From assembly GCA_031388245.1 (NCBI GenBank), contig JANNED010000174.1, forward strand, positions 1-64,000: DNA of 64,000 nt. Direction: 5' to 3'. How positions within the stretch are numbered: position 1 is the first letter of the stretch; each line of letters begins with the position of its first letter. Shown here one piece after another: positions 1 through 7,325 of the stretch. The translations under genes and the position numbers were made by a program. Source of the DNA: JANMDU01 sp031388245 (lineage in GTDB: Bacteria > Pseudomonadota > Gammaproteobacteria > Burkholderiales > Burkholderiaceae_C). The notes below the pieces were generated by a model that was given only the letters and a program-made list of their open reading frames with translations, had not been told where the DNA came from and made no database searches.

Positions 1-516
1 CGCCACGATGCAAATGGCCAGCCGATGCACATCATCGTCTTCCTTCGTGATGCTTAAGTGACGGCACAAGACTTTGACCAACGCTTGGTGATAAGGCGCA
101 ATGCCGTGGTCAATCTCTTGCTGCCACAGCCCGGTGGGCTCGACCATCTCGCGCATGTGCAGCTTGGTACACAGCTGCACCAGCTCGCCTTTTTTGAGCG
201 GTTCAATAAAGCCTGAATACAAGCCCTTCAAAGCTTGTTCTAAGCTGAGTGTTGGACTGTCAAACAGCTCAATATCGTCTTGCGGCTGCCCCATCGGCTC
301 GATGAAAGCGGCGCGGTAAATGCCAGCTTTGTCGCCAAAATAGTAGCGAATCGATGCCACATTGGCCTTGGCCGCATCCGCAATCATGCGCGTCGTGGTT
401 TTGACAAAGCCATGCTCAGCAAAGCAGCGCAGCGCCGCATGCAGCAGGCATTGGCGTGAATCGCTGGGCTCGGCATGTGTTGGCGCAGCGTTCAAAACGG
501 CTATTGTTTGAGTCAT
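1..516 (-). CDS. TetR/AcrR-family regulator (CecR-like C-terminal domain), 3' end cut by window edge
   Basis: Reading the minus strand from an ATG at 516 gives an open frame of 172 codons that runs off the left edge without a stop. Residues about 23-70 form a TetR-type helix-turn-helix, with the recognition-helix signature VASIRYYFGDKAGIYRAAF. The remainder resembles the DUF1956/CecR-type ligand domain (inferred). It would be a dimeric repressor that leaves DNA on binding a small molecule. A perfect inverted repeat lies 20 bases upstream of the start, as expected for autoregulation, and the divergent mtnN-like gene may be a target. The family call is firm; the ligand is unknown. Confidence 0.85.
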   Translation of the reverse strand, partial: MTQTIAVLNAAPTHAEPSDSRQCLLHAALRCFAEHGFVKTTTRMIADAAKANVASIRYYFGDKAGIYRAAFIEPMGQPQDDIELFDSPTLSLEQALKGLYSGFIEPLKKGELVQLCTKLHMREMVEPTGLWQQEIDHGIAPYHQALVKVLCRHLSITKEDDDVHRLAICIVA

Positions 517-536
517 GGGACGCGATCATAGACGAT

Positions 537-556
537 TTAATCAAACGATTGATTAA
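537..556. promoter_or_regulatory. probable TetR operator (perfect inverted repeat)
   Basis: TTAATCAA, four spacer bases, then TTGATTAA: two perfect 8-base arms. It lies between the TetR start (516, minus) and the nucleosidase start (633, plus). Position, length and symmetry fit a TetR-family dimer site controlling its own gene and possibly the divergent one. Binding is inferred. Confidence 0.65.
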
Positions 557-632
557 CTTGTTGTGAAGCCCATCAACACTTGGGGACAAAGCGACGCTTG
601 TCGCATGCTTCAAAGCGAATAAACTGCCAAGC

Positions 633-1361
633 ATGACCACCGCTATCATCAGCGCCCTGCCCGAAGAACAAGCGGGCCTGCGCCAATTGCTATCGAATCA
701 AGAGCATGTTGCACAGATTCCACGCCGGCTAGATAAGGGTTTGATTCATGAAAAGCCGGTTATATTGGCTTTGGCAGGGATCGGCAAGGTGGCAGCAAGC
801 ATCACCGCCACCATGCTGATTGAGCGCTATCAGGTGCAGCGCATCATCTTCACTGGCGTAGCAGGCGCAGTGGCCAGCCATGTGAATGTGGGCGATGTGG
901 TGGTGGGAGAAGCGTATTTGCAGCACGACATGGATGCCTCACCCCTCTTCCCACGCCACGAGATACCCGATGTGGGCATCAGCCGATTCAAAACTGACGA
1001 CAAACTCTTTGCTATTATTTTCGAAGCAGTCAATGCAGCAGCAATACCGGGACAACCCGCTTTGCAAGGCCAAGCCGAGCTTGGAATCCACCAAGGCCTG
1101 ATCATCAGCGGAGATCGCTTCGTGAGCAGCCTGGTCGAAGTGCAAACTTTGCGCCGCACTTTGCCCGAAGCACTCTGCGTGGACATGGAGAGCGCAGCCA
1201 TTGCACAGGTCTGCCATGCCTATTCGATCCCTTTCGCAGCCATGCGCAGCATCTCCGACAAAGCCGACCACACCGCACACACGGATTTTCCGAGGTTTGT
1301 GAGCGACATCGCCGGGCCGCTGGCTGTGCGGTTTGTTGATGCATTGATGCGGCGCATTTGA
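633..1361 (+). CDS. mtnN: 5'-methylthioadenosine/S-adenosylhomocysteine nucleosidase
   Basis: 242 residues, close to the usual MTAN/Pfs length. It would cleave adenine from methylthioadenosine and S-adenosylhomocysteine in the cytoplasm, for methionine salvage and methyl-cycle clearance. The proposed acid Glu lies in ALPEEQAGL (residues 8-16). GVAGAV (75-80), the ribose-binding VDMESAAIA (183-191) and the catalytic Asp209 in SISDKAD are all present. It stands alone, divergent from the TetR regulator. Codons about 126-140 contain a possible degraded copy of the dispersed repeat; the protein frame is intact there. Other PNP/UDP-family nucleosidases are possible, but the motifs favour MTAN. Confidence 0.85.
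   Translation: MTTAIISALPEEQAGLRQLLSNQEHVAQIPRRLDKGLIHEKPVILALAGIGKVAASITATMLIERYQVQRIIFTGVAGAVASHVNVGDVVVGEAYLQHDMDASPLFPRHEIPDVGISRFKTDDKLFAIIFEAVNAAAIPGQPALQGQAELGIHQGLIISGDRFVSSLVEVQTLRRTLPEALCVDMESAAIAQVCHAYSIPFAAMRSISDKADHTAHTDFPRFVSDIAGPLAVRFVDALMRRI
1008..1051 (+). repeat. possible degraded copy of the 45-bp dispersed repeat, inside mtnN
   Basis: TTTGCTATTATTT at the left and ATACCGG at the right sit at the spacing of the family, and the left nine bases from CTATT match the copy at 49300 exactly. The middle is diverged. Read in the gene frame it would encode roughly residues 126-140. This is the weakest of the in-gene copies and could be chance. Confidence 0.3.
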
Positions 1362-1390
1362 GGCAGATGGCGATGCCATTTTTGATATTT

Positions 1391-1433
1391 TGCCGTCATA
1401 GAATAAGCATAGTTTGCTATCAAAACAGTAGTT
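1391..1433 (-). repeat. dispersed 45-bp repeat, intergenic copy
   Basis: On the minus strand this reads GATAGCAAACTATGC, then ATTCTATGACGGCAAAA, the same order and spacing as the other copies. The right-end GCCGGC is GACGGC here. It lies between mtnN and the EamA permease gene, in the 120-base gap. Confidence 0.7.
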
Positions 1434-1481
1434 GTTTACGCACAGCATCTACAATGCAAGCTCTATTTTTTGCTCAACGCC

Positions 1482-2411
1482 ATGAACTCTGACATCTCAC
1501 GCCGCTGGGCGCTGGCTTTGCTGCTTCTGACACCAGCGCTGTGGTCGGTGAACTATTTGGTAGCGCGCCTTGCGCCCGGACAGATCGGGCCACATATGCT
1601 GGCGCTGTGCCGCTGGGCGTTAGCGGCCAGTGTTTTGGGCGTTTTCGCATTTGCGGAGCTCAAGGCCAAGCGGCATTTGATTTTCAAAAATGCTTGGCAT
1701 TACTTGGTGTTGGGCAGCCTTGGGATGTGGATCTGCGGCGCTTGGGTGTATATCGGCGCTCGCTCGACCAGCGCCACCAACATCGCGCTGATCTACGCGC
1801 TGTCGCCGGCTTTTATCGTGCTGTGCGCCTCGATCTGGCTGCATGAGAAGCTGTGCGGCATTCAGTGGCTCGGCATCGGCATGGCGATGGCGGGTTTGGT
1901 GCATGTCGTCATCAAAGGGCAATGGGGTCATTTGCTCGATGTGCGTTTTGTAGCGGGTGATTTGTGGATTTTGGCCTGCGCTTTCAGTTGGGCCGCTTAT
2001 GCCTTGCTGATGAAACGATGGCCCACTGATTTTTCACCCATGGCGCGGCTTGTGCTCACTGCCATCGGTGGCTGCGTGGTGCTCGTTCCCTTGACTGCTT
2101 TAGAGGCCTATTCCGGCCTGCCGTTGTCGCAAACGCAATGGGGCTGGAAATCTATCGCGTTGATTGTGGCGTCGGGCCTCTTGCCCGGTGCGCTCGCTTA
2201 CTGGGCCTACAGCAGTGCACAAAAAACGCTGGGCGCAGCCCGCACCGCAATGGCGCTTTACATGGGCCCGCTGTATGGTGCCTTGCTAGGCTGGGCGGTA
2301 TTGGGCGAGTCGGTGTATGGCTATCACGCGGTCGGCGCAGCGCTGATTTTGCCTGGGCTGTATTTGGCTTCGATCTCAGCTGCTGCCCCGCGCAATCAGC
2401 TGAAACCCTAG
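1482..2411 (+). CDS. EamA/DMT-family permease (RhaT/YdcZ-like)
   Basis: About 309 residues with roughly ten hydrophobic segments in two internally similar halves, typical of EamA-domain exporters of metabolites or amino acids in the inner membrane. The N-terminal half carries WSVNYLVARLAPGQIGP and the second half starts near GDLWILACAFSWAAYALL. ATG 1482 is preferred over an in-frame TTG 12 bases upstream because the preceding residues are non-family. The 3' end overlaps the convergent LacI-family gene by 36 bases. Substrate cannot be read from the sequence. Confidence 0.8.
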   Translation: MNSDISRRWALALLLLTPALWSVNYLVARLAPGQIGPHMLALCRWALAASVLGVFAFAELKAKRHLIFKNAWHYLVLGSLGMWICGAWVYIGARSTSATNIALIYALSPAFIVLCASIWLHEKLCGIQWLGIGMAMAGLVHVVIKGQWGHLLDVRFVAGDLWILACAFSWAAYALLMKRWPTDFSPMARLVLTAIGGCVVLVPLTALEAYSGLPLSQTQWGWKSIALIVASGLLPGALAYWAYSSAQKTLGAARTAMALYMGPLYGALLGWAVLGESVYGYHAVGAALILPGLYLASISAAAPRNQLKP

Positions 2412-3440
2412 ATCAACGCAGCGCGGATGATGCGCGCCTTGCCCAATGATGGCGAGCAGCATCTGCGCGGCAGACACACCGATCTCGGTTCGCGGGGTGC
2501 GCACCGTGGTCAATGCTGGCAGCATTTGATCGCTGCCCGGTAAATCGTTGAAGCCTGCCACGGCGATGCGTTTCGGTACGTTGACGCCAAGACGCAGTGC
2601 GGCCAGCAGCGCCCCTTGCGCCAAATCATCGTTGCAAAAGAAAACGGCATCGATTTCAGGTCGCTGACCCATGATTTGCTCAAACATCACGCCACCCAAA
2701 GCCAAAGACGAGGGAGCGGGATTGAGCCACTCTAACGTCGGATCGTACAGATCAACCGCTTTGAGGGTCTCGCGCCAACCATACAAACGCTGCATCACGC
2801 GCTGATCCAATTGCGCACCCGCAAACGCAATCCTGCGCCGGCCTTGCGAGAGCAGATGCTGCGTTAAAGCCGCGCCCGCTGCGCTCTGGCGAAACCCCAC
2901 ACAATAAGGCGATTCGCTGTCTTGCTCGTTGGGTAAATCCATCAAATGCACGCAAGGCACTTGGCTGTTGGCGATCAATTGCCGTGTCGTCGCGCTGTAG
3001 TTGAGCCCTGTGATCAGCAAACCCGCAGGTCGGTGCGACAGCTGCTCTTTGAGCAATACTTCTTCTTGCGCACTGTCGTAATGCGTGATGCCAATCAGTG
3101 TTTGAAATCCTGCCGCCCGCAAGGTCTGCTGCGCCGCATCGAGTAAATCAACAAACAAGGTGTTGGAGAGTTTTGGAATCAGTATGGCCACATGATCACT
3201 GCGCTGCGAAGCCAACGCGCGTGCCGCAGGATCGGGAATGTAGCCCAAGCGGCCAGATGCTTGCATCACCCGGCTCACCAGCTCTGGCGCTACAGATCGC
3301 TCGCCGCGCAAGGCACGCGAGACCGTGATCGGGCTAACGCCTGCCGCGATGGCCACATCACTGAGCGTCACACGACCAGTGGATCGGGGGTTTCTAGGCG
3401 CAGTCATGGCGGCAGGGTATGTCCTATTGTGAGCCTCCAT
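2376..3440 (-). CDS. LacI/GntR-type transcriptional repressor of the sugar-acid cluster
   Basis: 354 residues: LacI helix-turn-helix near residues 24-45 (VTLSDVAIAAGVSPITVSRA), hinge helix with DPAARALASQR, then a periplasmic-binding-like ligand domain (ILIPKLSNTLF; FCNDDLAQGAL; VAGFNDLPGS). It diverges from the sugar-acid operon starting at 3567. Two related palindromes centred on AGCGCT lie in the gap, one just 12 bases ahead of this start, so it probably represses both itself and the operon until a sugar acid binds. An alternative ATG at 3407 would give a shorter N-terminus. The gene ends 36 bases inside the convergent EamA gene. Confidence 0.85.
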   Translation of the reverse strand: MEAHNRTYPAAMTAPRNPRSTGRVTLSDVAIAAGVSPITVSRALRGERSVAPELVSRVMQASGRLGYIPDPAARALASQRSDHVAILIPKLSNTLFVDLLDAAQQTLRAAGFQTLIGITHYDSAQEEVLLKEQLSHRPAGLLITGLNYSATTRQLIANSQVPCVHLMDLPNEQDSESPYCVGFRQSAAGAALTQHLLSQGRRRIAFAGAQLDQRVMQRLYGWRETLKAVDLYDPTLEWLNPAPSSLALGGVMFEQIMGQRPEIDAVFFCNDDLAQGALLAALRLGVNVPKRIAVAGFNDLPGSDQMLPALTTVRTPRTEIGVSAAQMLLAIIGQGAHHPRCVDLGFQLIARGSS

Positions 3441-3451
3441 TCTATCGGTCT

Positions 3452-3467
3452 AAGATAGCGCTATCTT
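3452..3467. promoter_or_regulatory. LacI-family operator O1 (perfect 16-bp palindrome)
   Basis: AAGATAGCGCTATCTT is a perfect palindrome with a central CG, the symmetry class of LacI-family sites. It lies 12 bases upstream of the regulator start and shares the core GATAGCGCT with the second site at 3528. Confidence 0.75.
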
Positions 3468-3479
3468 GTAAAGTTATTG

Positions 3480-3510
3480 ACTTCTCATTGGCTAATTTGC
3501 TGTGAGAAGT
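3480..3510. promoter_or_regulatory. 8-bp inverted repeat between the two operators
   Basis: ACTTCTCA (3480-3487) and TGAGAAGT (3503-3510) are perfect inverted arms separated by 15 bases. The site lies almost midway between O1 and O2. It does not share the operator core, so it could be a site for a second regulator or a hairpin in the operon leader. A -35-like TTGACT (3477-3482) overlaps the left arm. Function is unknown. Confidence 0.4.
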
Positions 3511-3527
3511 TTGATTTATTGATTACG

Positions 3528-3541
3528 GGATAGCGCTGTCC
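3528..3541. promoter_or_regulatory. LacI-family operator O2 (near-perfect palindrome)
   Basis: GGATAGCGCTGTCC has a single mismatched base pair and the same GATAGCGCT core as O1. The two centres are 75 bases apart, about seven helical turns, which would allow looping. It lies 25 bases upstream of the first structural gene. Confidence 0.7.
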
Positions 3542-3566
3542 AACACCGATTTCAGGAGATGTCAGT

Positions 3567-4529
3567 TTGTCAAAGCCCGTAATTCTTGCTATCAAAGGCG
3601 TGCATCCGTTTTATTTGGATGCCCTGCGGTCTGTCTACCAAGTACACATCGGCACGCATTTGGACGATCCGCTTGCTTTTGCACAGCTCGCACCAAACAT
3701 CGTCGGCGTGGCAGCAAGCGGCGAATCTTTGGTGCCGGGTACATTGATCGCGCAATTGCCACAACTGAAAGTGATCTCTGTCTTCGGCGTGGGCTACGAC
3801 GGCGTGGATGTGGGCGCTGCGTCAAAGCAAGGTGTTGGCGTGTCTCACACGCCCGATGTGCTGACGGATGACGTGGCGGATCTGGCGCTTGGCTTGTTGC
3901 TGGCGGTCAGCCGTGGCATTGCGAGAGCTGATCAACATGTGCGGCAAGGCCAATGGCCCAAGGCACTGATGCCTTTGGCCACCAAGGTGACGGGCGCGAG
4001 GCTAGGCATTGTGGGCTTGGGCAGAATTGGCAAGGCCATTGCAAAAAGAGCGGTCGCATTCGATATGTCAATTGCTTACACCGCCCGCAGCGAGAAAAAA
4101 GATTCAGGTTTTGCTTTTTATGCCAATGTGGTGGATTTGGCCAAGCATGTGGATTTCTTGGTGGTGATCACGCCCGGAGGCGAGGGCACCAAGCATTTGA
4201 TCAATGCACAAGTGCTTGAGACACTCGGCCCCGAAGGCTTCTTGATCAATGTGGCGCGTGGCAGCGTGGTGGATCAAGCGGCTTTGGTGCAAGCCTTGCA
4301 AGCGGGCACGATAGCCGGTGCGGGGCTGGATGTGTTTGCCAACGAGCCGCATGTGCCCGAAGCACTGTGGAGCATGCCGCAAGTGGTGCTCACGCCGCAC
4401 ATTGCCAGCGCCACCAAGCAAACGCGCCAGGCCATGGCCGATCTAGCTTTTGAAAACATGAAGGCAGGTCTTGCCGGAGCGGCTTTGCTCACGCCTGTGC
4501 CTGAAATGCGTAAGGCCACCGCTGCATGA
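3567..4529 (+). CDS. D-2-hydroxyacid dehydrogenase (2-ketogluconate/hydroxypyruvate reductase-like)
   Basis: 320 residues, NAD(P)-dependent D-isomer family. The Rossmann motif is GLGRIG (150-155). The catalytic set is Arg231 (INVARG), Glu260 (FANEP) and His278 (TPHIA). In this operon it would reduce a keto-sugar acid such as 2-ketogluconate to gluconate, or glyoxylate/hydroxypyruvate. The start is TTG 3567, eight bases after AGGAG. The nearer ATG at 3559 opens a frame that stops after seven codons, so the weak start is real and may limit expression. It is first in the operon and overlaps the next gene by four bases. Confidence 0.8.
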   Translation: MSKPVILAIKGVHPFYLDALRSVYQVHIGTHLDDPLAFAQLAPNIVGVAASGESLVPGTLIAQLPQLKVISVFGVGYDGVDVGAASKQGVGVSHTPDVLTDDVADLALGLLLAVSRGIARADQHVRQGQWPKALMPLATKVTGARLGIVGLGRIGKAIAKRAVAFDMSIAYTARSEKKDSGFAFYANVVDLAKHVDFLVVITPGGEGTKHLINAQVLETLGPEGFLINVARGSVVDQAALVQALQAGTIAGAGLDVFANEPHVPEALWSMPQVVLTPHIASATKQTRQAMADLAFENMKAGLAGAALLTPVPEMRKATAA

Positions 4530-5446
4530 TGCACGTCTTCGACACGAGATTTGAGCCTGTGGCGCGAGGCGCAGGGGAGCTGATTCGGCTGTGTACGGGT
4601 GCAACATGGAGCGAAGGCCCTGTTTGGATGCACGAGGATCAATCTGTGCTGTGGAGCGATATCCCGAGCAATCGCATCCTGCGTTGGCATGCGCAAGATG
4701 GCATGAGTGTTTGGCGTGAGAAAGCTGAATTTGCCAATGGCCACACGCGCGAAGCGGATGGTGCGCTGCTTCATTGCTCGCATGGCCTCAGAGCCATTGT
4801 GCGCACGCGCTTTGGCAGCGATTTGAGTGAGCAGCGCGATGAGATTGTGGTGGACAACTACCAAGGCCGACGGCTCAATTCGCCCAACGATGTGGTGGTG
4901 AAATCAGATGGCACGATTTGGTTTACTGATCCGCCATATGGCATTGTCTCCAATCACGAGGGCTATCAAGCACCGAGTGAATTGGGCGATTGCTATGTAT
5001 TTCGTTTTGACCCAGCCGATGGCAGTTTGCGCATCGTGACGAGCTTGGTTGAAGAGCCCAATGGCTTGGCTTTTTCGCCCGATGAATCGATCCTATATAT
5101 TTCTGATACTTCAGCGGCTCTTCAAAGTGATGGCTGCGGCAACCATCACATCATGGCCTTTGATGTGATGAATGGCCAAGATTTACATCATCCGCGCGTT
5201 TTCGCAACGATCGAGCCAGGCTTGTCTGACGGTTTTCGCTTGGATGCGCATGGCTACCTCTACACCAGCTGTGCCGCCGGTGTCTTGGTGTATCACCCCG
5301 ATGGCAGCAAAATGGCTTGGATTGAAGTGCCAGAGAAAGTGGGCAATCTTACTTTTGGTGGCGCACAGCACAATGTGCTTTACATCGCCGCGAGCCAATC
5401 GCTGTATTGCATTGCTCTGGACACACAAGGGGTGCAGCGCCCGTGA
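4526..5446 (+). CDS. SMP-30/gluconolactonase-family lactonase
   Basis: 306 residues of beta-propeller SGL fold. Metal-ligand candidates are Glu30 in SEGPVW, Asn118/Asn121 in NSPNDVV, and Asp in the SDGFRLDAHG region. It would hydrolyse a sugar lactone such as gluconolactone to the free acid, feeding the gluconate kinase and dehydrogenases downstream. No signal peptide is seen, so it is probably cytoplasmic. It overlaps the preceding stop (ATGA) and ends in a GTGA overlap with the cytochrome gene, indicating translational coupling. Start is either of the tandem ATGs at 4526/4529. Confidence 0.8.
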   Translation: MMHVFDTRFEPVARGAGELIRLCTGATWSEGPVWMHEDQSVLWSDIPSNRILRWHAQDGMSVWREKAEFANGHTREADGALLHCSHGLRAIVRTRFGSDLSEQRDEIVVDNYQGRRLNSPNDVVVKSDGTIWFTDPPYGIVSNHEGYQAPSELGDCYVFRFDPADGSLRIVTSLVEEPNGLAFSPDESILYISDTSAALQSDGCGNHHIMAFDVMNGQDLHHPRVFATIEPGLSDGFRLDAHGYLYTSCAAGVLVYHPDGSKMAWIEVPEKVGNLTFGGAQHNVLYIAASQSLYCIALDTQGVQRP

Positions 5447-6171
5447 GCCTCGAACACGTTTGGCATTGGTTGCTCAGCCCGCTCAGCGGCGCGAGCACAC
5501 ACCAGCTGGATGGCTGGGTGATCTGGCATGCGCGAAGCATGGTGCTGGCTTGGGCCATTCTGCTGCCCGTGGGTGCCATCGCAGCACGCTACTTCAAAGT
5601 CACAACTGGGCAAGACTGGCCGCACGTGACTGACAACCGCACTTGGTGGCATGCGCATCGCAGCCTGCAATACAGCGGCGTGCTGATCATGCTCATCGGC
5701 ATTTACCTAGCGTGGGACCGAAGCACGTCACTGTCTCTCGGCGCACAATTGCACAGCTATATAGGCTGGGGCGTGATCGCTCTGGGCATCGTACAAATCT
5801 TCAGTGCATGGTTTCGCGGCAGCAAAGGCGGGCCCACCGAGCCTCAGTTGCGCGGCGATCATTACGACATGACCACGCACCGCCTGCTCTTTGAAGGCAT
5901 TCATAAAAGTGTGGGCTGGATCGCCGTGGCCGCTGCGGTGATAACCATCGTTTTAGGGCTGTGGATTGCCGATGCGCCACGCTGGATGCTCATCGTCTTG
6001 ATGATTTGGTGGCTGGCTCTGGCTGCTTGGTGTGTGCAGCTTGAGCGTACAGGCCGATGCATCGACACCTATCAAGCCATCTGGGGCACTGATCCAAAAC
6101 ATCCAGGCAACTTGCGCCCCCATGTCGGCTGGGGCATGCTTCGGCACATGCAAACAAGGGAGCGCCTATGA
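5443..6171 (+). CDS. cytochrome b561-type membrane protein
   Basis: About 242 residues from GTG 5443, which overlaps the upstream TGA. There are five or six hydrophobic helices. Histidines placed for two b-hemes lie in WHARSMVLAW, WWHAHRSLQYSG, LHSYIGWG and the THRLLFEGIHKSVGW helix, matching the eukaryotic-type b561/DOMON-b561 core rather than the bacterial CybB family. It would pass electrons across the inner membrane. Its place between a lactonase and an ABC ATPase in one coupled operon is unusual and suggests a role in redox balance or periplasmic oxidation of the sugar (inference). It also overlaps the next start by four bases. Confidence 0.7.
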   Translation: MSLEHVWHWLLSPLSGASTHQLDGWVIWHARSMVLAWAILLPVGAIAARYFKVTTGQDWPHVTDNRTWWHAHRSLQYSGVLIMLIGIYLAWDRSTSLSLGAQLHSYIGWGVIALGIVQIFSAWFRGSKGGPTEPQLRGDHYDMTTHRLLFEGIHKSVGWIAVAAAVITIVLGLWIADAPRWMLIVLMIWWLALAAWCVQLERTGRCIDTYQAIWGTDPKHPGNLRPHVGWGMLRHMQTRERL

Positions 6172-7280
6172 GCGGCTTGCAGTTAAAAAATATCGTGAAA
6201 CGCTTCGGTGAGGTAACGGTTGTGCAGCATCTTGATCTGGATGTGCGCGAAGGTGAATTCATGGTGCTGCTTGGTGAATCGGGCTGCGGCAAAAGCACCA
6301 CGCTGCGCATGATTGCTGGCTTAGAAGAAGCCACAGAAGGACAAATCTTTATTGGCGGGCGCGATGTGACCCAGCTCCATCCAATGGATCGCGATATTGC
6401 GATGGTGTTTCAAAACTATGCGCTGTATCCGCACATGGATGTGGCCAGCAACATGTCTTTTTCTTTGCGAATTGCCGGTTGCCCGCCATCAGAGTTGAAA
6501 GCCAAAGTTGCCGCAGCGGCAAAAATATTGAATATTGAGCACCTGCTTGCACGCAAGCCCAAAGAGCTCTCAGGCGGGCAGCGCCAGCGCGTCGCGATTG
6601 GCCGCGCCATCGTGCGCGAGCCAAAAGTGTTTCTCTTTGATGAGCCGCTGTCTAACCTCGATGCCAAGCTCAGAAGCCATATGCGTGCCGAGCTGGCCGT
6701 GCTACACCAGCGCTTGGGCAAAACGACTGTTTATGTGACGCACGATCAGATTGAGGCCATGACACTGGCTTCGCGCATCGTGATTTTTGACAAAGGCCAA
6801 ATCCAGCAAGTCGGCACACCCACCGAGGTGTTCAATCGCCCGGCTAATTTATTTGTAGCAGGCTTCATTGGCGTGCCCACGATGAACATGTTTGAAGCCA
6901 CCTGCATCGCGCAAGAAGGGTCATTGAGGCTCCAAGGCGCAGGCTTTGATTGGGCCGCGCCAGCTTGGCTGAATTCCTCGCCAGTCAAAGCAGGCGATGC
7001 TTTGACCTTGGGGCTCAGGCCGCAAGCCTTGCAGGCAGGCTCTGCGCAAACCAATTCTTTGGTGCTGCAAGCGCAAGTGGTGGAATACCTTGGTACAGAA
7101 AGCCAGCTCGCTGGCACGATGCCAGGGCAGCCTGATCGAAGAATATCGGCAATAGCCCCGGGCGATGCCAAAAGCAGCCTCGGCACAAACGTGACTTTTT
7201 CTTTTGAACCCGATGCATTGCATGTGTTTGACCGCCTCACGGGGCTGTCGTTGCGCTCGCAACCAGAAGACTTGAAGTGA
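6168..7280 (+). CDS. ABC sugar importer ATP-binding subunit (MalK/UgpC/MsmX type)
   Basis: 370 residues. Walker A is GESGCGKST (36-44), the Q-loop lies near FQNYALYP, the signature is LSGGQ (134-138), Walker B is FLFDEP (155-160), and the H-switch is His192. A C-terminal MalK-like TOBE/OB regulatory domain runs from about residue 240. It powers the importer formed with the binding protein and two permeases downstream. The ATGA overlap with the cytochrome gene ties both to one transcript. Substrate is inferred from context as a sugar acid, lactone or polyol. Confidence 0.88.
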   Translation: MSGLQLKNIVKRFGEVTVVQHLDLDVREGEFMVLLGESGCGKSTTLRMIAGLEEATEGQIFIGGRDVTQLHPMDRDIAMVFQNYALYPHMDVASNMSFSLRIAGCPPSELKAKVAAAAKILNIEHLLARKPKELSGGQRQRVAIGRAIVREPKVFLFDEPLSNLDAKLRSHMRAELAVLHQRLGKTTVYVTHDQIEAMTLASRIVIFDKGQIQQVGTPTEVFNRPANLFVAGFIGVPTMNMFEATCIAQEGSLRLQGAGFDWAAPAWLNSSPVKAGDALTLGLRPQALQAGSAQTNSLVLQAQVVEYLGTESQLAGTMPGQPDRRISAIAPGDAKSSLGTNVTFSFEPDALHVFDRLTGLSLRSQPEDLK

Positions 7281-7325
7281 GCGCACTTTTTTCTAACTTT
7301 TTAGCTTTTAACCTGGAGACTTCTC

